A stretch of 64,000 bases of DNA from Aurantiacibacter sp. MUD11. GTDB lineage: Bacteria; Pseudomonadota; Alphaproteobacteria; Sphingomonadales; Sphingomonadaceae. The number at the start of each line of letters is the position of its first letter. Positions within the stretch are counted from its first letter, which is position 1. Shown here one piece after another: positions 6,769-17,029 of the stretch. A model generated the notes under the pieces. It worked only from the letters and a program-made list of their open reading frames with translations, did not search any database and was not told the origin of the DNA. Made by a program: the position numbers and the translations under genes. The stretch covers positions 868,001-932,000 of the forward strand of contig NZ_CP114054.1 in NCBI RefSeq assembly GCF_026967575.1, written 5' to 3'.

Positions 6769-8613
6769 ATGACTGACATGCCCCGCTTCATGCTGTCCCG
6801 TCGCGCCTTCCTGGCAACGGGCACCGCCGCCGCCACCGCAGCCCTCCTCCCCGCCTGTCGCGGTAGCTCGCCCGCCGAAACGCAGGCCGCCGGCGAGGCG
6901 CTGCTCGACGACATTGCCTGGAACCTGCTGCAGCACGAGCCGACGCGGGCCACCACCCTGGGCGTCGACGTGGGCGAGCACGCCGCGCTGCGCAGCCAGC
7001 TGGGCAGCGCCTCGCTGGAAGGCATCGCCGCCAAGGCCGACACCCTGCGCGCCGACCTCGAACGCGCCCGCGCTTTCGACAAGGACGGGCTCGATCCCGC
7101 CACGCGCACCAGCTTCGAAGTGGTCGAGAGTGCCTACGCCACCGCCATCGAGGGGTTCGATCTGCCTTATGGCGACATCCCGGTGGGAAGCTGGCGTACG
7201 GCACCCTATCCGGTCATCCAGAACGTCGGCGCCTATATCGACCTGCCGCGAGCCCTCGATTCCGACCACCCCATTCGCGATGCGGCCGATGCCGAGGCCT
7301 ACCTTTCCCGCCTTTCCGCCATGCCCGCCGTCATGGGCGGAGAGCTGGAGCGGATGCAGGCGCAACGCGAAATGGGTGTCATCCCGCCCGACTTCCTACT
7401 CACCCGCACGATCGAGCAGATGGAACGTCAGATTGCCGACGCCCGACAGGGCGGCGCACTGGTGGAATCGGTGGTCCGCCGCACCGGCGCGGAAGGCATC
7501 GAGGGCGATTGGGAAACGCGTGCCAATGCCATCGTCACGCAGGAGGTCGCTCCGGCGCTGGAAGCCCAGCTGGCAGAACTGCGGCTGCAGGCCGGCATGG
7601 CGGGGAGCGCACCCGGCATCGGCACCCAGCCACACGGCGAGGACTGGTATCGCTGGTCGCTGAAATCGAGCACCACGACTTCGCTCACCCCGCAGGAAAT
7701 TCACGAGTTGGGCGTGGAGACGCTGGCCGACATCCATGGCCGGATGGACACGATCCTGACCTCGCTGGGCTACACCAGCGGCAACCCGGGCCAGCGCATG
7801 CTGCAACTGGCCGAGGACGAGCGCTTCCAGTTCGCTCCGGGCGATGAAGGCCGCGCCGAGATCATGACCTTCATCGAAGGCCGCATCGACTGGATCCGGG
7901 CACAGATGCCCCGCGCCTTTGCCCGCGTCGTCGATCCGGCGATCGACGTGAAGCGCATTCCGCCGAACGAGGAACTGGGTGCGCCCACGGCCTACGGTGG
8001 CGCGCCCGCGGTGGACGGCTCGCGCCCCGGCACCTTCTGGATCAACCTGCGCGATACCGACCTGCACCGGATGTACGACCTGCCCACCCTCACCCATCAC
8101 GAGGCGATCCCCGGGCACGTGTGGGAAGGCGAATATTCGAACCAGTTGCCGCTGATCCGCTCGATCCTGGCCTTCAACGCCTTCTCCGAAGGCTGGGCGC
8201 TCTATTCGGAGCAACTGGCGGACGAGCTTGGCGCCTACGACGACAATCCCGCATGGCGCCTCGGCTATCTGCAAGACCAAGCCTACCGCGCGGTTCGACT
8301 GGTGGTCGACACCGGCATGCACGCCATGGGCTGGGAACGGCAGCGCGCCATCGACTATTTCAGCCTCAACGTGGGCAAGGGAATGGCGGAGACCACCAAC
8401 GAGATCGATCGCTATTGCAGCTGGCCGGGCCAGGCCTGCGGCTACATGGTCGGCAAGCTGGAAATCCTGCGCCAGCGCGAGCGTGCCATGGCGGAATTGG
8501 GCGAGGCCTACGACCTGCGCGACTTCAACCAGGCCGTGGTCGATGGCGGCAACGCCCCGCTGGACGTTCTGGCTGCAAATATCGACCGTTACATCGCGAA
8601 TACCGGGGCTTAA
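6769..8613 (+). CDS. DUF885 family protein, Tat-exported lipoprotein
   Basis: 614 aa. The N-terminus carries a twin-arginine signal (SRRAFLATG, Arg11-Arg12) and a lipobox-like LLPAC, so it is probably exported folded and lipidated at Cys30. The body is DUF885, a family with a metallopeptidase-like core. THHEAIPGHVWEGE near residue 445 supplies a His-Glu pair and a further His, and SEGWALYSEQL near 470 is the second conserved block. Substrate unknown; the family resembles carboxypeptidases. Several ATGs lie close together, and no clear ribosome site decides between 6769 and 6778. Confidence 0.85.
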   Translation: MTDMPRFMLSRRAFLATGTAAATAALLPACRGSSPAETQAAGEALLDDIAWNLLQHEPTRATTLGVDVGEHAALRSQLGSASLEGIAAKADTLRADLERARAFDKDGLDPATRTSFEVVESAYATAIEGFDLPYGDIPVGSWRTAPYPVIQNVGAYIDLPRALDSDHPIRDAADAEAYLSRLSAMPAVMGGELERMQAQREMGVIPPDFLLTRTIEQMERQIADARQGGALVESVVRRTGAEGIEGDWETRANAIVTQEVAPALEAQLAELRLQAGMAGSAPGIGTQPHGEDWYRWSLKSSTTTSLTPQEIHELGVETLADIHGRMDTILTSLGYTSGNPGQRMLQLAEDERFQFAPGDEGRAEIMTFIEGRIDWIRAQMPRAFARVVDPAIDVKRIPPNEELGAPTAYGGAPAVDGSRPGTFWINLRDTDLHRMYDLPTLTHHEAIPGHVWEGEYSNQLPLIRSILAFNAFSEGWALYSEQLADELGAYDDNPAWRLGYLQDQAYRAVRLVVDTGMHAMGWERQRAIDYFSLNVGKGMAETTNEIDRYCSWPGQACGYMVGKLEILRQRERAMAELGEAYDLRDFNQAVVDGGNAPLDVLAANIDRYIANTGA

Positions 8614-8697
8614 CCCGCTCCTGCTATCTGTCCCGCATCAAGCCAGCCGCGCTGCGCGGCTTGGCAGGTTGCGCCCGATGGAGGCAGGCAGGCACGC

Positions 8698-9666
8698 ATG
8701 GTTTCGCTTTATGTGACCATCGATACCGAATACGAGTCCGGCTTTACGGCGAAGCGCGGGCCGGATTCGCGTGCCGCCAACTTCGACCGGACCATTCGCG
8801 GTCTCACCCCCGATGGCGAGGTCGGGATATTCCACCAGATGGACGTGTTCGACGCGCATGGCCTGAAGGGCGTCTTCTTCGTCGACCCGATGCCGGCGCT
8901 GCTCTGGGGAACCGGCGCGGTCGCCGACGTGGTCGAGCCGATCCTGCAGCGCGGCCATGACGTGCAGCTGCACCTGCATACGGAATGGCTCGACATCGCG
9001 GGCGAGAGGAACCCTCTCGGCACCTATCGGGGGCCGAACATCAAGGACTATGGCTACGACGAGCAATGCGAACTGCTCGGCCTTGCCCGGCAATTGCTGA
9101 TGGATGCGGGCGCTCCGTCCCCGATCGCCTTCCGCGCGGGCAACTACGGCGCCAATGACGATACGCTGCGCGCCCTTGCCTCCGTCGGCATCGGCTATGA
9201 CACCAGCCACCCGCCCGGCCTGATGGGCGGGGACTGCGAGATCGGGCTGACCGCCGCCGACCGCGCGCCGCTGCGCCGACATGGCGTAATCGAGGTGCCG
9301 ATCGGCTGCATCGGCGATGCCTTCGGCGGCCTGCGGCACGCGCAGATCACCGCGCTATCCTACCGCGAGATCATCGCCGCCCTGCGGCATGCGCGCGACA
9401 ACGGGCACGACAGTTTCACCGTGGTCTCGCACGGCTTCGAATTGCTGTGCCGCAAGCGGGAACGGATCAACCGGATCGTCACCAAGCGGCTCGCGAAGGT
9501 CTGTGCGAAGGTTGCCGCCATGAAGGGCGTGACGACCGCCACCTATGCGACGCGACCGCCGCGCCTCGCCGCTGAGCCGGACAATTTGGAAGTATTGCCC
9601 GGCACGCCGCTGCTCAACGGCACGCGCATGGTCGAACAGGCGGTCGCCAACGCGCTCTACGGCTAG
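8698..9666 (+). CDS. NodB-type polysaccharide deacetylase family protein
   Basis: 322 aa, no signal peptide. The metal-dependent deacetylase fold is indicated by the early TIDTEYE motif (residues 8-14), QLHLHTEW near residue 92 and AFRAGNYGAND near 139. The last strand of the barrel is around SFTVVSHGFELL. Family members remove N-acetyl or O-acetyl groups from sugars; here a cytosolic glycan precursor or lipid-linked sugar is likely, but this is inference. It ends convergently with a methyltransferase gene, the two stop codons sharing a CTAG. Confidence 0.8.
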   Translation: MVSLYVTIDTEYESGFTAKRGPDSRAANFDRTIRGLTPDGEVGIFHQMDVFDAHGLKGVFFVDPMPALLWGTGAVADVVEPILQRGHDVQLHLHTEWLDIAGERNPLGTYRGPNIKDYGYDEQCELLGLARQLLMDAGAPSPIAFRAGNYGANDDTLRALASVGIGYDTSHPPGLMGGDCEIGLTAADRAPLRRHGVIEVPIGCIGDAFGGLRHAQITALSYREIIAALRHARDNGHDSFTVVSHGFELLCRKRERINRIVTKRLAKVCAKVAAMKGVTTATYATRPPRLAAEPDNLEVLPGTPLLNGTRMVEQAVANALYG

Positions 9667-10472
9667 AGCCGCTTCAGCAGCAGTTCGATATTTGGGCTGA
9701 GCCAGCCCGGAGCCATGCCAAGCGCTTCGGCAAGCTTGCCGACCGCGCGCACCGGCAGGGAGAGCTTGCCGTGCACGGCCTGCCGCGCTGCGAGCCAGCG
9801 ATCCTTCGCTACGACTTCGAACCGGCCTTCCAGCGTCCTCGCCAGCAGGCGCGGCGACAGGCCGCGTTGCAGGTCCTTGCCGGCCACCCGGTCCACGGCG
9901 CGCGGCAGGTAGTTTACCAGCCAGCGACCGCTGTGCACCTCGCGCGGGGAAAGCCGGCTGGCGGTACCCAGCACCAGCAGCTGCCCTCCGGGACGCAGCA
10001 CGCGGTGTACTTCCGCCATAACCGCATCCAGATGCTCCGGAGCGACATATTCCAGCACGCTGTTGGCGATCACGAATTCGAACCGCTCACCCTCGAACGG
10101 CAGCTCGCGCGTATCGGGCACATGCTGGGCGGACATCGACTGCTCCATGGCGTGCAACAGGATGTTCGCCTGCGCCAGCCGCACCTTGTCCGCCGACACG
10201 TCGACGCCCGTCACCTGCGCCCCCAGCCTGGCCAGCACGATGCCGGAAGCGCCGTAATTGCAGCCGAACTCCAGCACCGTCCGTCCGGCGTGCTCGATGC
10301 GATAGGCGGCGAGCACGGGCCGCAAGTGCTCCCATTCGTAATCGACATAGCCGCCGACCCAGCGATCGTCCGGATCGAGCCCCAGGTCGCGCGCAGTCCG
10401 GCAGAACGTGCTTTCACGCGCCGAATGGTCATGTTCGCCGGGAGGTACGAGACGCGGGTCCTGTGCCGTCAT
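9663..10472 (-). CDS. Class I SAM-dependent methyltransferase
   Basis: About 269 aa, cytosolic. The SAM-binding motif I is VLEFGCNYGASGIVLA, followed by VTGVDVS (motif II region), ELPFEGERFEFVIANSVLEYV and VHRVLRPGGQLLVLG. This is the Methyltransf_11/UbiE-like layout. The C-terminal 90 residues are unlike small-molecule methyltransferases I know, and the target is unknown. ATG at 10472 was chosen; TTG at 10514 would add 14 residues and also lacks a clear ribosome site. Its partner facing it is a polysaccharide deacetylase, which hints at glycan modification. Confidence 0.8.
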   Translation of the reverse strand: MTAQDPRLVPPGEHDHSARESTFCRTARDLGLDPDDRWVGGYVDYEWEHLRPVLAAYRIEHAGRTVLEFGCNYGASGIVLARLGAQVTGVDVSADKVRLAQANILLHAMEQSMSAQHVPDTRELPFEGERFEFVIANSVLEYVAPEHLDAVMAEVHRVLRPGGQLLVLGTASRLSPREVHSGRWLVNYLPRAVDRVAGKDLQRGLSPRLLARTLEGRFEVVAKDRWLAARQAVHGKLSLPVRAVGKLAEALGMAPGWLSPNIELLLKRL

Positions 10473-10615
10473 GCTGCCGGGCCGTAGCAGCGAAAACTTT
10501 CCATAGGCTTTCAAGGGACAAACATGGTTGCCCCGCCATTAGGCATAAGCGCACAGGAGCTTTTCACCACGCCCGCCTAGGAAACCAGCCGTTTCGCAAG
10601 CGGGAGCAAGCCCGA

Positions 10616-10774
10616 ATGGTTACCTATCTTGTCATCAGCGCCATGGGACTGATGCTGCTGATGTTGATCCCGGACAGCCAGGTCCGCTGGCAGCGCCTCG
10701 CCTCCAAGGGCGGAGCAGCGATGCTGTTCGGCCTCGGCGTGTTCGGCGCGGCCTATTCGGGCATGGTCGCCTAG
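10616..10774 (+). CDS. Small two-helix membrane protein, function unknown
   Basis: 52 aa, not recognised. Two hydrophobic stretches (about residues 3-19 and 33-50) flank a short polar turn (DSQVRWQRLASKGG). ATG at 10616 follows GGGAGC at a suitable distance. An upstream extension in frame has poor composition. The hydrophobic pattern and spacing support a true small protein of the kind common in Sphingomonadales. Confidence 0.55.
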   Translation: MVTYLVISAMGLMLLMLIPDSQVRWQRLASKGGAAMLFGLGVFGAAYSGMVA

Positions 10775-10835
10775 CGGCGCGCCAACCCGGTTACCGCCTG
10801 CCCCGGCACCTTATCGCAGGATTGGCTCCTGCGGC

Positions 10836-11156
10836 TCAGTCCTTGCCGAACAGCTTGCCCGCCATGCCGGCGATATCGTTCAGCGGGTTGCCGTCATGAT
10901 CCTGGTCGAGGATCTGCATGAAACCGGTCAGCGAACCTTCGCCGCCAATCTGTTCCAGCACCTGGTTGAGGATTCCGATGTCGAGGCCGGAGGTTGCCGC
11001 TGCGGCTTCCACCGTGTCGCCATCAGCATGGTGCCCTTCGCTCAGCGCCGCGATGGCGCGTTCCGCGGTAGCCTGGTCGATACCCAGCTTGTCCGCCATG
11101 TTGCGGACCGTGGGGTGGTTGTGGGCCGCGTTGAGGATGGTGTCGAAGATGCTCAT
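10836..11156 (-). CDS. DUF937-like small protein
   Basis: 106 aa. The C-terminal part DQDHDGNPLNDIAGMAGKLFG matches the Asp/Gly-rich end of the DUF937 (YidB-like) family. The N-terminal part is helical and Ala-rich. Function unknown. The 270 bases upstream, up to the pckA terminator, hold a near-palindrome but no gene. Confidence 0.65.
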   Translation of the reverse strand: MSIFDTILNAAHNHPTVRNMADKLGIDQATAERAIAALSEGHHADGDTVEAAAATSGLDIGILNQVLEQIGGEGSLTGFMQILDQDHDGNPLNDIAGMAGKLFGKD

Positions 11157-11283
11157 TGGTCCTGTCCCTTCCGTAAAGGCATGTCGTCGGACCTGTCTCG
11201 GCCCATTTGTCCGCTAGCAGCAAGACGCGCCTCTCCGCCTTGTGCTGGCTCAAACTGATAATTCATCCTTAGCACGGATGATC

Positions 11284-11301
11284 ATGCTCTTGCATGAGCA
11301 T
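11284..11301. repeat. Near-palindrome in the intergenic region
   Basis: ATGCTC (11284-11289) is repeated inverted as GAGCAT (11296-11301) around a TGCA core, with one T-T mismatch on each turn. It lies about 130 bases before the DUF937-like gene. It may be an operator; no match to a known regulator is claimed. Confidence 0.3.
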
Positions 11302-11363
11302 TGGCATTCTCTGAGCCTTCGCAGGAGATCGCGCCGATAGGGGCGAAGAGCGGACCGACTGGC

Positions 11364-11408
11364 CCGAAAAAGAACAGGCCCCGCTCCGGCGTTAGCCGGG
11401 CGGGGCCT
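11364..11408 (-). terminator. Rho-independent terminator of pckA
   Basis: On the minus strand a 14-15-bp GC stem (arms 11376-11390 and 11395-11408, one bulge) with a four-base loop is followed by GTTCTTTTTCGG. It lies 25 bases past the pckA stop. Confidence 0.85.
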
Positions 11409-11432
11409 TCCTCTCCAGCTGTGCAGGAGGTG

Positions 11433-13040
11433 TCAGGCGGCCTGCGGGGCTGCCTTGCGAACGCCTTCGTCCACGTGGGCGGCGAAGGGTTCGAAATTGT
11501 TGACGAACAGGTCGACCAGCTTCTGCGCCGTGCGATCGTATTCTTCCGCGTCTGCCCAGGTCGAACGCGGATCGAGGATCGACTGGTCGATGCCGGCTTC
11601 CGCCAGCGCCGGAACGCTGACCGGGACGTCGAAGCCGAAGTTCGCGTCCTTGCGGTATTCGACATTGTCGAGGTCACCGTCGAGCGCGGCGTTGAGCAGC
11701 GCGCGGGTGGCCTTGATCGGCATGCGGCTGCCGGTGCCGTACTTGCCGCCGGTCCAGCCGGTGTTGAGCAGCCAGCACTGCACGCCGCCAGCGGCGATGC
11801 GTTCCTTCAGCAGGTTGCCGTAGACGCTGGGGTGACGCGGCATGAACGGTGCGCCGAAGCAGGTGCTGAAGGTGGCTTCCGGCTCGGTCACGCCGATCTC
11901 GGTGCCGGCCACCTTCGCCGTGTAGCCCGACAGGAAGTGGTACATCGCCTGGTCCGGCGTGAGACGCGCGATCGGGGGCAGCACGCCGAAGGCATCGGCA
12001 GTCAGCATCACCACGTTCGACGGCACCGGGCCGAGGTTCTTCTCCGAGGTGTTGGGAATGTATTCGATCGGGTAGGCGCCGCGCGAATTCTCGGCCAGCG
12101 TATTGTCGTCGAAGTCCAGTTCGCGCGTATCCGGGTCCATCACCACGTTTTCCAGCACGGTGCCGAACATCTTGGTGGTGGCGTAGATTTCCGGCTCTGC
12201 CTCTTCCGACAGGCGGATCATCTTGGCGTAGCAGCCGCCTTCGAAATTGAATACCGCAGTGTCCGACCAGCCATGCTCGTCATCGCCGATAAGGGTGCGG
12301 CTGGCGTCGGCCGAAAGCGTCGTCTTGCCGGTGCCCGACAGGCCGAAGAACACTGCCGTCTTGCCGTCCGGACCGACATTGGCCGAACAGTGCATCGGCA
12401 TCACGCCCTTGGTCGGCAGCAGGTAGTTGAGGATGCCGAACACGCTCTTCTTCATCTCGCCCGCATACTTGGTGCCGCCGATCAGGATCAGCTTTTCCGA
12501 CAGGTTCACCGCCACCACGGTTTCGCTGCGGGTACCGTGGCGTTCCGGGTCGGCCCGGAAGCTGGGCAGGTCGATGATCGTGTACTCGGGAGCAAAACCC
12601 TGCAGTTCGTCCTTGGTCGGACGGCAGAGCAGCGTGCGGATGAACAGGTTGTGCCAGGCCAGCTCGTTGATCACGCGCACGTTGACGCGGTGCTCCGGCT
12701 GCGAACCACCGAACAGGTCGGCGACGTAGAGCGTGTCCTTCTGGGCGACGGCTGCGAGGAAGTCTTCCTTCAGCGCGGCGAAATGCTCCGGCGTCATCGA
12801 GGCATTGTTGTCCCACCATACGGTGTTCTCGGTCTCCGCGTCGCGGACGATGAACTTGTCCTTCGCGCTGCGGCCGGTGTGCTTGCCGGTCTTGACGACC
12901 AGCGGACCGCGGGCGGCGAGTTCGCCTTCCTTGTTGTCCAGCGCGTGTTCGACCAATGCGGCAGTGCCGAGATTGGGATGAATGGTGGCATTGGTCTCTA
13001 TGCCCTGTGCGGACAGGGAGACGGAAAGCGGAACGGACAC
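11433..13040 (-). CDS. pckA: Phosphoenolpyruvate carboxykinase (ATP)
   Basis: Converts oxaloacetate and ATP to phosphoenolpyruvate, the first committed step of gluconeogenesis, 535 aa as usual for the ATP-dependent family. The kinase-1 loop is [11 protein letters not shown] (near residue 250), kinase-2 is [11 protein letters not shown], and the oxaloacetate-binding stretch ends in RTLLCRPT. The start is GTG at 13040 preceded by GAGGAG with six bases spacing. It is divergent from chvI, a pairing conserved across Alphaproteobacteria, in which ChvI or carbon status may control pckA. The intergenic 235 bases hold both promoters; no box is assigned. Confidence 0.96.
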   Translation of the reverse strand: MSVPLSVSLSAQGIETNATIHPNLGTAALVEHALDNKEGELAARGPLVVKTGKHTGRSAKDKFIVRDAETENTVWWDNNASMTPEHFAALKEDFLAAVAQKDTLYVADLFGGSQPEHRVNVRVINELAWHNLFIRTLLCRPTKDELQGFAPEYTIIDLPSFRADPERHGTRSETVVAVNLSEKLILIGGTKYAGEMKKSVFGILNYLLPTKGVMPMHCSANVGPDGKTAVFFGLSGTGKTTLSADASRTLIGDDEHGWSDTAVFNFEGGCYAKMIRLSEEAEPEIYATTKMFGTVLENVVMDPDTRELDFDDNTLAENSRGAYPIEYIPNTSEKNLGPVPSNVVMLTADAFGVLPPIARLTPDQAMYHFLSGYTAKVAGTEIGVTEPEATFSTCFGAPFMPRHPSVYGNLLKERIAAGGVQCWLLNTGWTGGKYGTGSRMPIKATRALLNAALDGDLDNVEYRKDANFGFDVPVSVPALAEAGIDQSILDPRSTWADAEEYDRTAQKLVDLFVNNFEPFAAHVDEGVRKAAPQAA

Positions 13041-13275
13041 GTAATGCTCCTCAATACGGTCAGATTTTTGGAAGAGCCAACCATTTAGGCGCGCTCTGTG
13101 CGGTCCGCATAGAGACCCACGATTGCGGCGTCAATTTGGCAGAAGGGCCATTACCCGACAGTTTGCCGCTCCCGGCGACCGGATGGCCGGACATCGGCTT
13201 CCCCACGATCACTCGCCAACAGCAAGTTGTCTATCGCGCAGCGGCAGGTTAGGTCCGGCGTGACCGAGGAGTGGC

Positions 13276-14043
13276 ATGAACCAACCGCCCGAGAGCATGA
13301 CGACGGAAAACCCCGCCCCCGCGGAAGGGCAGCGCACCATCGCGCTGGTCGATGACGACCGTAACATCCTGACGACGCTGTCGATTGCCCTGCAGGCGGA
13401 AGGCTATGCCACGCGGGTCTATTCCGACGGCGAGGCGGCGCTGGAAGCGCTGCGCAAGAACCCGCCGGACCTGGCCGTGTTCGACATCAAGATGCCGCGC
13501 ATGGATGGCATGGAATTGCTGCAGGAACTGCGCAAGACGTCCGCCTTGCCGGTGATCTTCCTGACCAGCAAGGACCAGGAAGAGGACGAAGAGGCGGGCC
13601 TGGCGATGGGCGCCGACGACTACATCGCCAAACCGTTCAGCCAGCGGCTGCTGCTGGCGCGGATCCGCGCCATCCTGCGCCGTGCCGCGCCCCATGCCGA
13701 AACGGACGACACGCCGCCCACTCCGCAAGCCGGGCAGGCCGAAGTCATCACCCGCGGGCGGCTGGCGATGGACCCGGCCCGCCACCAGGTAACCTGGGAC
13801 GGCAAGCCGGTGAGCCTGACCGTCACCGAATTCCTCATCCTCGAAGCGCTTGCCGCGCGCCCCGGCGTGATCAAGAGCCGCAACCAGCTGATGGATGCCG
13901 CCTACCCCGACGATGTCTTCGTGGACGACCGCACGGTCGATTCGCACATCAAGCGGCTGCGGCGGAAGTTCCGCGCGGTCGATCCCGATTTCAGCGCGAT
14001 CGAGACGCTCTACGGCGCCGGCTACAGCTTCTCCGATGGCTGA
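13276..14043 (+). CDS. chvI: Response regulator ChvI (OmpR family)
   Basis: DNA-binding response regulator of the ChvG/ChvI envelope and acid stress system, 255 aa. The receiver domain (about 20-135) has the acidic pair DDD at 26-28, phosphoacceptor Asp70 ([12 protein letters not shown]), Thr97 and Lys119 (AKPF). The C-terminal winged helix (about 160-253) contains the recognition-helix region [17 protein letters not shown]. The stop overlaps the chvG start by eight bases. The neighbourhood of pckA, chvG and hprK supports this name over other OmpR-type regulators. Confidence 0.92.
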   Translation: MNQPPESMTTENPAPAEGQRTIALVDDDRNILTTLSIALQAEGYATRVYSDGEAALEALRKNPPDLAVFDIKMPRMDGMELLQELRKTSALPVIFLTSKDQEEDEEAGLAMGADDYIAKPFSQRLLLARIRAILRRAAPHAETDDTPPTPQAGQAEVITRGRLAMDPARHQVTWDGKPVSLTVTEFLILEALAARPGVIKSRNQLMDAAYPDDVFVDDRTVDSHIKRLRRKFRAVDPDFSAIETLYGAGYSFSDG

Positions 14044-15592
14044 CAAGGCAGGCGGAGCAAGCAAGGCCGCGCGGCGCCTGGCATATCCCTTGGGACGTTC
14101 GCTGACCGCGCGCATCCTGGCAGTGAACCTGATCCCGCTGCTGGTGCTGGCGGGCAGCCTGTTCTTCCTCGATTCCTATCGCCGCCAGCTGCTCGACGAA
14201 CGTTACAAGCTGGCCCGGATCGAAGCGCAGATCACCGCCGAGGCACTGGCCGGCGCGACCCGCGAGCGACAGATGGCGCTGCTGAGCCAGATCGGCCGCG
14301 AACAGCGCATGCGCCTGCGGATGTACGACGCCGGAGGCGCGCTGATCGCCGACAGTTTCGAACTGGACGAGCCATCCTTCACCTTCGACGACCCGGTGGC
14401 CGAACCGCTGATGGAGGACCTGGCGAGGTGGACCGACAGCGCGGTGAACTTCGCGGTCGGGGCGCCCTCGCCTCCGCTCTATGCCGAGCCGACCGATACC
14501 CATGCCGACAACTGGCCCGAACTCGCCCGGGTCCGCCAGCAGGGGCTGACCCAGATCGAATTGCGACGCGCGCCGGATGGCACGCCGGTTATCAATGCCG
14601 CCGCGCCACTCGGCCTGAATGGCGCCAGCCTGCTTACCACCCGCAATGCGGCGGACATCACTGCGGCGGTGCGGGCAGCCCGCTCCAGCCTGATGACCAT
14701 CATCTTCCTGGCCCTCGTCGTGTCGACCGTGCTCTCGCTCTACCTGGCGAACACCATCATCGATCCGCTGCGCAAGCTGGTGCACGCCACCCAGCGTGTG
14801 CGCCTTGGGCGCGACCGCGACGTGGAAGTGCCGCGCATGGACGAGCGCGGCGATGAAATCGGCCAGCTTGCCCGCGCCGTGTCGGATATGACCGCCACGC
14901 TGCGCCACCGCATCGACGCCGTGGAAAGCTTCGCGGCGGACGTGGCGCACGAGATCAAGAACCCCCTCGCCTCCCTGCGCAGCGCCACCGAGAGCCTGCC
15001 CAAGGTGGAAGACCCCGACCTGCGCGCCCAACTGGTGGACGTGGCGGCGCATGACGTGCGCCGCATCGATCGCCTGGTGACCGAGATTTCCGAAGCCAGC
15101 CGGATCGATGCCGAACTCAGCCGCGCCACCTTCGAGCCGGTGGAACTGGGCACGCTGTTCGCCAACGTCGTGGCCCGCAAGATCGAGCGCGGCGAAACCA
15201 AGGGCTGCACCGTCACCATCCAGCGGCAGACGACCAGGGACACGGTGATGGGGGTGCCCATCCGGCTGGAGCGCGTGGCGGAGAACCTGCTCGACAATGC
15301 CGTCTCCTTCTCCCCCGAGAAAGGACGCATCCTGATCACCATCGTCCGCGACAACGGCCGCATTCGCGCCATGGTGTCGGACGAAGGCCCCGGCATTCCC
15401 GAAGGGGAACGCGAGAAGGTGTTCAGGCGCTTCCACTCGCATCGCCCGGAAGGGGAGGAATATGGCAACCACTCGGGCCTCGGCCTCGCCATCGGGCGCA
15501 CGATCGCCGAGGCGCATGACGGCAGCCTTACCGTGGCCGACAACGAAGCTCTTGGCGGGGCGTGCATGATGCTGGAGCTGCCTGCGGCATGA
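14036..15592 (+). CDS. chvG: Sensor histidine kinase ChvG
   Basis: Membrane sensor kinase partner of ChvI, 518 aa. Transmembrane helix 1 is about residues 27-45, followed by a periplasmic sensor region and helix 2 around residues 220-240. A HAMP domain leads to the phosphoacceptor helix [19 protein letters not shown] with His305. The ATPase domain shows [11 protein letters not shown] (N box), DEGPGIP (G1) and GLGLAIGR (G2). Start at ATG 14036 inside the end of chvI; upstream sequence in the same frame is an out-of-frame reading of chvI. ATGA overlap with hprK downstream. Confidence 0.92.
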   Translation: MADKAGGASKAARRLAYPLGRSLTARILAVNLIPLLVLAGSLFFLDSYRRQLLDERYKLARIEAQITAEALAGATRERQMALLSQIGREQRMRLRMYDAGGALIADSFELDEPSFTFDDPVAEPLMEDLARWTDSAVNFAVGAPSPPLYAEPTDTHADNWPELARVRQQGLTQIELRRAPDGTPVINAAAPLGLNGASLLTTRNAADITAAVRAARSSLMTIIFLALVVSTVLSLYLANTIIDPLRKLVHATQRVRLGRDRDVEVPRMDERGDEIGQLARAVSDMTATLRHRIDAVESFAADVAHEIKNPLASLRSATESLPKVEDPDLRAQLVDVAAHDVRRIDRLVTEISEASRIDAELSRATFEPVELGTLFANVVARKIERGETKGCTVTIQRQTTRDTVMGVPIRLERVAENLLDNAVSFSPEKGRILITIVRDNGRIRAMVSDEGPGIPEGEREKVFRRFHSHRPEGEEYGNHSGLGLAIGRTIAEAHDGSLTVADNEALGGACMMLELPAA

Positions 15593-16008
15593 GCGAAGTG
15601 ATGCCCAACGTTAGCTGCGTCGCCATGCGCGGGCGGGCCCTGCTAATCACCGGCGCGCCGGGAAGCGGCAAGTCCAGCCTGGCGCTGGCCCTGCTTGATC
15701 GCGGCGGCGAACTGATCGGCGATGACGGTGTCACCCTGTCGCAAGTCGGCGAACTGGTGGTGGCGACCCCGCCGCCCAATACCGAAGGCCTGATCGAGAT
15801 CCGCAATGTCGGCCTGCTGGAAGTGCCGACCACGCGCGCGCCGGTGGCCATCGTCATCAACCTCACTACCGCTGCCGAGCGCCTGCCGTTGGGCCACGGC
15901 ATGGCAATCCTGCTGGGCCACCAGGTGCCGCAGGTGGACCTCTATCCCGACACGCCGGCCCTGCCCCTGCGCGCCGAAGCCGCGCTGGAAATGCACGGTC
16001 TCGATTAG
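15589..16008 (+). CDS. hprK: HPr kinase/phosphorylase, short alphaproteobacterial form
   Basis: Phosphorylates HPr on a serine using ATP, linking metabolite levels to the PTS-type chain. Only 139 aa are present: the C-terminal kinase domain, without the N-terminal domain of Firmicutes HprK, as usual in Alphaproteobacteria. The P-loop is GAPGSGKSS (22-30), followed by LIGDDGV (42-48) and the late motif PVAIVINL. The HPr gene further downstream has the matching serine. The start overlaps the chvG stop (ATGA). Confidence 0.9.
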   Translation: MSEVMPNVSCVAMRGRALLITGAPGSGKSSLALALLDRGGELIGDDGVTLSQVGELVVATPPPNTEGLIEIRNVGLLEVPTTRAPVAIVINLTTAAERLPLGHGMAILLGHQVPQVDLYPDTPALPLRAEAALEMHGLD

Positions 16009-16065
16009 GCACTGGCCGGAAGTCGCTCTTCACATTTGCCGGTCAAGCGCGCAGATGGCGCAGAC

Positions 16066-16974
16066 ATGGTCAACGAAACGCCAGAGTCGCAGCAGCGGAT
16101 TTTGCTCGTCACCGGGATGCTCGGTGCGGGCAAGACCACGGCACTGCGCGAGCTGGAAGACCTTGGCTGGGAGTCGATCGACAACTTCCCCATCCGCCTG
16201 CTCGATCGCCTGGTTGGCGCCGATGCCGACGGACATTCGCTCGCCCTCGGCTTCGATTGCCGCACGCGCGGCTTCGTGCCGGCCGAGATCATCGAGCAGG
16301 TGAAGCACTGGGTGGAGCACAATGGCCTGTCCATCACCACCCTCTTCCTCGACTGCGCCGGGCACGAGCTGGAGCGCCGCTTCAACGAGACGCGGCGGCG
16401 GCATTTCCTGGCCGGCGACCTGCCCGCGTCATCGGGCATCGCGGCGGAGCGCGAACTGCTGGCCCCGCTGCGGCGCTGGGCGGACGTGCTGATCGACACC
16501 ACCGATTTCACCACCAATGACCTCAAGCAGACCATCCGCGAGCAGTTCCGGCAGAACGCGCCGCAGCAGATGACGGTCACGGTTTCCAGCTTCGGCTTCT
16601 CTCGCGGCAAACCGCCCACGGCCGACCTGGTGTTCGACATGCGCTATCTCGACAACCCGCACTGGGTGGAGGGCCTGCGCGAACAGACCGGGCTGGACCC
16701 GGCGGTTGGCGATTTCATCGCCCGCAGCACCGTGTTCGATTCCACTTTCGAGAAGATCCGCACCCTGCTGCTGGAACTGCTTCCCCACTATGCCGAGCAG
16801 GGCAAGACCTATGTAAACATCGCCTTCGGCTGCACCGGCGGCAGGCATCGATCTGTTTACACGGCCGAGAGAATCGCGCAGGCCTTGCGCGAAGGTGGCT
16901 TTTCGCCCACCGTATTGCACCGCAACCTAGGATCGCGGGCGGAAGACCTGGTGGAAGGGACACAGCATCCGTGA
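16066..16974 (+). CDS. rapZ: RNase adapter/nucleotide-binding protein RapZ (YvcJ family)
   Basis: ATP/GTP-binding protein of the RapZ/YvcJ family, 302 aa. In E. coli RapZ binds small RNAs and guides RNase E; in other bacteria the role is less clear. The P-loop is GMLGAGKTT (17-25), and the conserved C-terminal block is NIAFGCTGGRHRSVYTAE. Position between hprK and the EIIA gene is conserved in Alphaproteobacteria. ATG 16066 was chosen over TTG 16036; neither has a strong ribosome site. Confidence 0.9.
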   Translation: MVNETPESQQRILLVTGMLGAGKTTALRELEDLGWESIDNFPIRLLDRLVGADADGHSLALGFDCRTRGFVPAEIIEQVKHWVEHNGLSITTLFLDCAGHELERRFNETRRRHFLAGDLPASSGIAAERELLAPLRRWADVLIDTTDFTTNDLKQTIREQFRQNAPQQMTVTVSSFGFSRGKPPTADLVFDMRYLDNPHWVEGLREQTGLDPAVGDFIARSTVFDSTFEKIRTLLLELLPHYAEQGKTYVNIAFGCTGGRHRSVYTAERIAQALREGGFSPTVLHRNLGSRAEDLVEGTQHP

Positions 16975-17029
16975 CCGCAAACGCATCCCCCAAGACACGC
17001 TTCGAGAGCAAGAAGACCCCCATTTCCCG

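Noticed and set aside
8641-8668. Terminator after the DUF885 gene
   Set aside because: A short GC hairpin (AGCCGCG/CGCGGCT) is present but without any T run.
11301-13088. Long open frame antisense to pckA (about 595 codons)
   Set aside because: It mirrors the codon pattern of pckA, has low-complexity Arg/His/Val-rich composition and no recognisable domain. The same applies to long antisense frames opposite chvG (13991-15517), the propeller protein (29157-31019) and the TonB-dependent receptor (53023-55416).
13041-13275. A specific ChvI binding site between pckA and chvI
   Set aside because: I could not identify a motif that matches a known ChvI site, so only the presence of divergent promoters is inferred.
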